Below, in pieces: positions 58,799-64,000 of a DNA stretch of 64,000 nucleotides. The notes under the pieces were generated by a model. That model searched no databases. It worked only from the letters and a program-made list of their open reading frames with translations, and was not told where the DNA came from. Origin of the DNA: Portulaca oleracea (Eukaryota; Streptophyta; Magnoliopsida; Caryophyllales; Portulacaceae). The number at the start of each line of letters is the position of its first letter. Positions within the stretch are counted from its first letter, which is position 1. Position numbers and translations under genes: made by a program. The stretch is from contig CM055875.1 in the NCBI GenBank assembly GCA_029582165.1, forward strand, positions 10,972,785-11,036,784, in the 5' to 3' direction.

Positions 58799-59081
58799 CA
58801 AGGCAATCTAGACACCGCCCATATGACCTCCTTTTACGAGAGGCTTTAGATGCGCACGCTCCAAATTTACAATAGACCATGCTAGAAGTGTAAAGAACTA
58901 AGGATTTAAAATTTTCTTCAGCCGCAAGAGCTCTTAATTATAACATTCATAACTTGAAGCACTGACACTGTGGGTTAGTTCAGTAAGTGGTTTTCAAAAC
59001 ATTTACCCATGTGATTGACATTGGCATCCAATTTCCCTATGATCATAAAACTCGATCATCGTCTCAATCCCATATTCTAAT
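58799..59081. other. Short intergenic stretch
   Basis: No gene or repeat was recognised. Confidence 0.5.
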
Positions 59082-60719
59082 TTTAACGCCCCAAAAATTC
59101 AATTTTAGAAAAGTCAAAGTCAAACTAACGTTAACGGAAAAAAATTTCAGCGGAAGTCTCAACTCTTATTTGGGGCGTCACTACCGTATCCCCGAAGGAA
59201 TAGAAGGCAAGAAAGGAAACTAACAACCGTTCAACTATAACAAACTGAACAACTTTAAACATAGAAACAAACTTAACATGACTAACTTCATGAAACATAA
59301 CACGACTAATAAAAACTAAGCATGCCAAGCCTCACTGTTAATTCTCGTTCCTAGCATATTGATCATCACCTGAAAACAAACATTTCAAAAATGAGGGGGA
59401 AATCTCAATAATGTCTACCCCTAACCGTTAAAACAATTCAAGTTCATTTCAATTCATTTGAGGGAGAGGGAACAGGTCAAAGCTTTTCACAAACCTTTAA
59501 CCCTTCTACATGTTTTCCTTAACCCAACTAATTCATTTTTTTATGCGGGCAGGATATCAAACCCCATAAAGTAACATCGCCTATCGAAGGCATCAAAACA
59601 TTCGCCTACCAAAGACATCAAAGATAATAATCGCCTACCAAAGGCATAAATATAATAATCGCCTACCAAAGGCATAAAAATAATCGCCTACCAAAGGCAT
59701 CAACAATCGCCTACCAAAGGCGTCAAAGTAATCGCCTACCAAAGGCATCAACAATCGCCTACCAAAGGCATCAAAGTAACCGCCTACCAAAGGCATCAAC
59801 AAAATAAACCCGCTTAATGTTTCACTTTGAAATATTAGTATCTTATGCAAATCTCAACTCACCACTCTCAAGTCAAAACTGATAATAAAACCTCTAATAA
59901 AAGACCATCCAATTTCTCAACTCATAAATCAAAGTACAACAATAATAAACAGTTATCGAAAACAAATGGTCACAATTTCCACATAAAGTCTCCTTCGGGA
60001 TGCAAATTCTAAAACATATTAGATATCAACAAAAACACATTTAAAGTGCATTCCAGTGGGGATTAGGCATAGACATTACCTGATTAGCTTCACTTCACAG
60101 CAAAATCGGACACACTTGAGCTCACTAACGACGCGAATTAGCTCGGGCGTAAAAAGGTTCTGGCGCTGGTGGTTTTCGACGACTAGGGCGGTGACGGGGG
60201 TGGCGGTCGGTCAGAAGGTGGCCGCGGGTGGCATTGATGGCGTGGTTGAGTCACGGAAAGTATGGTTCGCACTACAACACAACAGCAACTTCAGGTTCCT
60301 TGTTCTGGTGGCATCGATGACGGCTCCAGCGGGCAGCGACTATGGCGGCGAGGGCAAGAGCGGCGGTTGCGGTGGTCCCAGTAAGGGCGTGCGACGGCAA
60401 GGCAGGGAGACAGAGAGAGAAAGATAGAGAACGATAGAGAGAGAGAGGGAGAAAGACGGTGGTGGTGTGGTAATCTCCGGTGATGTCAGGAGGGCGGCGG
60501 CGCGACAGCGGTGGTGGGGGTTGGGCGCCGGTTGCACAGAGAGAGAGAGAGAGAGGTGTAGCGTTAGGGTTTGAGAGGAGTTAGGGTTTGAGGGGAAAAA
60601 CTAGCTTTTATATTAACCAATTATAAGGCCCAACTAATAGTACTCTTAATTCTAATTCAACCCAAAACTAATACAAATAAAATCTGATTTTTCTAGAAAG
60701 CTAATAACAATAATAATAG

Positions 60720-60759
<40 letters not shown>

Positions 60760-61036
60760 AGTAATCACATAACAAATAATATTCACATAATTATTCATAT
60801 AACATGTTTAATACACACAATAATATTAATAATAATACTAATAATAATTAGAGTAATATTAATAATACTAAAACCCATGAAATTACCGCTATACCCTTAT
60901 TAGTCACTCGACGATCCTACGAGTTCAAATGTTAGCAAAAATAAGCACAAACGAACAAATAAACAATTAACAAAGTCAAACCTAATTTACTAACGATGTC
61001 ACGGTCAACATCTTTGGAATTTTTCGGGGTTTTACA
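59082..61036 (-). repeat. Tekay-like 3' LTR with internal deletion
   Basis: It contains the GCCTTTGGTAGGC minisatellite (59577-59800, nine units), a GC-rich block (about 60165-60560) and a TATA-like TATAAAAG on the minus strand near 60606. The extended start TGTAAAACCTCGAG also occurs, at 61124. Confidence 0.88.
59577..59800 (-). repeat. Minisatellite in LTR, nine units
   Basis: CGCCTACCAAAGGCATC units on the plus strand, equivalent to the eight units at 33505-33700 but differing in spacer lengths. Confidence 0.92.
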
Positions 61037-61170
61037 TCATTACCTCCTCAAAACTTAAACTTAGACCTAACGGTTCGGTAATAATCCTAACGGTTCCATT
61101 TTTCCTAAAACTCGAGGTTTTACATCATTACCTCCTTAAAAAAGTTTCGTCCTTAAAACTTGATGTACCT

Positions 61171-62916
61171 TTAAGAGTGAAACAGGTGAGGGTATTTCGT
61201 TATCATCTCTTCTTCTGTTTCCCAGGTTGCTTCCGTTGTGGCATGATTTGCCCATCGTACTTTCACCAGGGGGACTACTTTCCTTCGAAGTTGTTTTTCT
61301 CTACGATCCAAGATTTCCAGCGGTTGCTCCTCATATGTCAAATCTTCTTGTAGCTGAAGCGGCTCAAGATCGATTACGTGAGTTGGGTCGGGGACATACT
61401 TCCTAAGTTGTGACACATGAAAGACAGTGTGCACTCTTGGAAGTTCTCCTGGCAGTTGTAACTTGTAGGTAACTTCTCCGATGCGTTCCAAGATTGGATA
61501 TGGCCCGATAAATCTTGGTGTCAACTTCCCCGACTAACCGAATCTCACAACCCCTTTTATAGGCGAAACCCATAAAAACACATATTCTCCTACTTCGAAC
61601 TCTAAAGGTCTTCTCCTCCTGTCAGCATAGCTCTTTTGTCGACTTTGTGCTGTCTTAATCTTATCTTGAACGGTCCGGACCTTCTAGCTAGTGGCCTGTA
61701 TTAGGTCTAGTTCGATCGTTAGAGCTTCATCGATATCTTGCCAACAGAGGGGAGTCCTACATCTCCTCCCATATAAAGCTTCGAAAGGTGACATCCCAAT
61801 ACTAGCATGAGAACTGTTGTTGTAGGAGAAATCAATGAGAGTCAACTCGTCATCCCACGAGTCCTTGAAATCTAATGCGCATGCTCGTAGCATATCTTCG
61901 AGGGTTTGGACGGTCCTCTTGGTCTGCTCATCAGTAGCTGGGTGGAAAGCGGTGCTAAACTTGAGTTTGGTACCAAACGCCTCCTACAACTTCTTCCAAA
62001 AACCAGACTGGAATCTGGTGTCTCTGTCCGAGACTATAAAACTGGGGACTCCATGTAGTCTTAGGATCTCTCTTACATAGGCTTGGGCTAGTTGGTCCAG
62101 GGACCAGTTGTTGGCGATGGCTAGAAAATGAGCCGACTTGGTCAATAGGTCTAAAGTCACCGATATTGCATTGTGTTTCCGCTTGGTCTTGGGTAGAACC
62201 ACTACGAAGTCCATTGATATCGAGTTCCACTTCCACTCAAGGACGTCCAGCGGTTGCAGAAGTCAGGTCGTTGATGTTCTGCCTTGACCCGTTGGCATAG
62301 GAGGCATTTTGTCACAAAGTCCGCCACTTCTTGTTTCATATTACTCCACCAGAACATCTGCTTTAGATCCTTGTAAATCTTATTTCCCCCCTAGGTGCAC
62401 AGAATATGGTGTGTTGTGCCCCTCTTCTAAAATCTTCTTCTTCAGCTTCTCCATGTTAGGTACACAGATGCGGTTATGAAATCGTAATGTACCATCCTCG
62501 TGAATCACGAAACCTGGGGCCTTCCCCTGTAAAACTTCCTCTCGTATCTTGACAAGCTGCAAATCCAGTTCTTGAGTCCTCTTGATCTCTTCCATGGGAG
62601 TAGGTTGTAACTCAATGGCATTCAATACAACTTTCCTTTTTGGTGTCACCACGTTAAGCTCCAATCTCCTAAACTCCTCGCACAGCTCGTGCGGTATCAT
62701 CATCAAGTGGTTTACAGTAGGATATGGTCTCCTACTTAGGACATCAACCACAACATTTTCTTTCCCGGGATGGTATTGAAAGTTCACATCGTAGTCCTTC
62801 AGAAATTCCAACCATTGAGTCTGCCTAAAGTTTAGCTCCTTCTGTGTGAATAGGTATTTCAAGCTTTGATGGTCGGTGAATACCTTGTAGTGTACCCCAT
62901 AAATGTAGTGGAGCAT
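61171..62916 (-). pseudogene. Tekay-like pol fragment: RNase H end, integrase, chromodomain
   Basis: Starting inside RNase H ([20 protein letters not shown]), it proceeds through [20 protein letters not shown] and the integrase zinc region to the core: MDFVVVLPKTKRKHN and IVSDRDTRFQSGFWKKL. The third position reads TDEQTKRTVQT where the plus-strand copy has TDGQTERTIQT, so the catalytic Glu is now Lys. It ends with the chromodomain-like KVRWANHATTEATWETEEEM. Stops near 61537, 61685 and 61985 and a frame change near 62250 break it. The RT domain is absent. Confidence 0.9.
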
Positions 62917-64000
62917 TACCGTCGTGGTGGGATGATGAGATTAGCTTGAATAGTTGAATGGATTCGATAATCAACACTAACAATAGCCTTGAACATCCAA
63001 AAGTTGGATATGACCCGGAGCAAGGAGAACCACAACTCTAGGCCTAACACCCTACCATGATTATCCATGAATTTCCACCAATAATCACTAAAGGAAAGAC
63101 TTGAATCACCACCAATAATAAGGTTTGAATCACCGCCATGAAGAAGCAACTACTGGCATAACCAGATTCAGCCAGCCCTTTTTATTTTTATTTTGATGTT
63201 TCTATGATGTAACCAGATGTAATTAAGCAATGTATTAGTTTTAAGCAGCTCACTTATGTATTTTAAGCTAGCTTAGCAATAGCTTAAAAGTTTATTTATG
63301 CTTAGGAAACCTCAATTACTCGTAGACAACCAACTGCTTGCTTAAAGTGGCAAATATAAGCAAAGCTCCTATATAATATGATCATTATGAGTGAATGAAT
63401 GAGAAACCAGTCGAGCTTGCTCCTGTGTGTTTGTGAGTGTCTCCAAAAACTCTCAATTGTTTCTACTTGTCTTTTAGGTGCTAAGTAGGGCTTAGTTTAT
63501 GTTCTGGTGGTGTGGAACGTATCTAGTGTATAGGCTGAGTTTTGCCCCTGTGTTTCTACTGTGGTGTGGTCTGTAACAGCTGGATACACAGGTTTTCTAT
63601 CTTTCCTTATTTGTTTTTTGTTCCTTGATGCTTTTCCATCCCTAGGAAAAGCTTAGGTTGAACAATTAAGGTCAGGGACGACCTTTGGTGTTGTCCAGGC
63701 CAGTGTACTCTGATTGGGTTTTGGTCTGCACATACATCACCATAGCAGTTTGACCGAGGAGTGGTACATAATGGGGGTAAAACACATGCTCCTTGCTTGT
63801 GGGTTAAAGGCAACTTGTGCTTAATCCCCTCTCCCCATCCCAACTCCACAAAAAAGAAAAGAAAAACACTCGGGTTAGGAAGTGAGGAGAGAAACTAGCT
63901 CTTGAATGAAATAAGTGTGAGGTAGCGACTCCTTTAGCCCCTCAAATGAAACCCCTCCTCTCCGAATACTATGAAATTTTTCTTGAGGATTTTCCTCCGG
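62917..64000. other. Unassigned, LTR-like sequence
   Basis: It abuts the truncated pol at 62916. A CTATATAATATG motif at 63369-63380 followed by a leader-like stretch suggests an LTR promoter, but no terminus pair, primer site or coding domain was recognised. Open frames here have no recognisable similarity. Confidence 0.35.

Larger units (their letters stand above)
59082..62916 (-). mobile_element. Second Tekay-like element, truncated
   Basis: The LTR (61036-59082, minus) follows a pol remnant (62916-61171). The LTR is 1955 bp because about 1.6 kb of the full LTR (31530-33130 equivalent) is missing; its end is mutated (GGGCGTTAAA). The pol side stops at 62916 within RNase H, next to unrelated sequence. 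Confidence 0.88.

Noticed and set aside
1..64000. A previously undescribed multi-gene biological system
   Set aside because: Every multi-domain gene except the bHLH gene belongs to a known transposon class; only the local features listed as findings go beyond that.

Overview
This is nuclear plant DNA, most likely from a eudicot. It is AT-rich and dominated by nested LTR retrotransposons of the Ty1/copia and Ty3/gypsy types, plus TRIM, MULE, CACTA, Tourist-like, Stowaway and foldback elements. The only apparently intact host gene is a four-exon bHLH transcription factor gene. The species cannot be named from the sequence. No tRNA, rRNA, CRISPR or prokaryotic feature was seen.

Layout. 1-1742: minus-strand LTR of a Tekay/Del-like chromovirus, cut by the window edge. 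1743-6049: badly decayed copia element with a clear 3' LTR. 6050-7466: small inverted-repeat (MITE-type) elements. 8441-10534: the bHLH gene (RHD6-LIKE/RSL type, 338 aa, minus strand), with a probable MITE in its last intron. 12007-19935: a MULE of about 7.9 kb with convergent genes: a plus-strand plant mobile domain (PMD) gene and a minus-strand MULE transposase with an OTU-like C-terminal region, both broken. A 630-bp foldback lies in the PMD 5' UTR intron. 20779-21072: decayed beta-tubulin first-exon fragment. 22063-22251: microsatellite. 22440-23633: Athila-like remnant. 23879-34203: Tekay-like element with a perfect 5-bp target duplication, inserted in CACTA-related DNA (CACTA transposase remnant 34204-36185). 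37178-38216: two MITEs. 38773-45149: a TIR element split by a copia element (39370-45130, TSD CAAAT). 46376-47340: second copy of the copia family at 1743-6049. 47364-58798: tandem TRIM whose second unit is interrupted by an Athila-like element (48349-58408). 59082-62916: second Tekay-like element, minus strand, truncated. 62917-64000: unassigned, LTR-like.

How the parts relate. Except for the bHLH gene, the genes belong to transposons, and all the larger ones carry stops, frameshifts or lost catalytic residues, so none looks autonomous. The insertion order is readable: Athila-like into TRIM, copia into a TIR element, Tekay into CACTA-related DNA. I found no convincing new multi-gene system. 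The most unusual signals are the intronic foldback in the MULE, an LTR that appears to start from a duplicated polypurine tract, a position-conserved but unalignable GC-rich block in the Tekay LTRs, and arrays of CACG-N3-CGTG palindromes in a copia LTR family.
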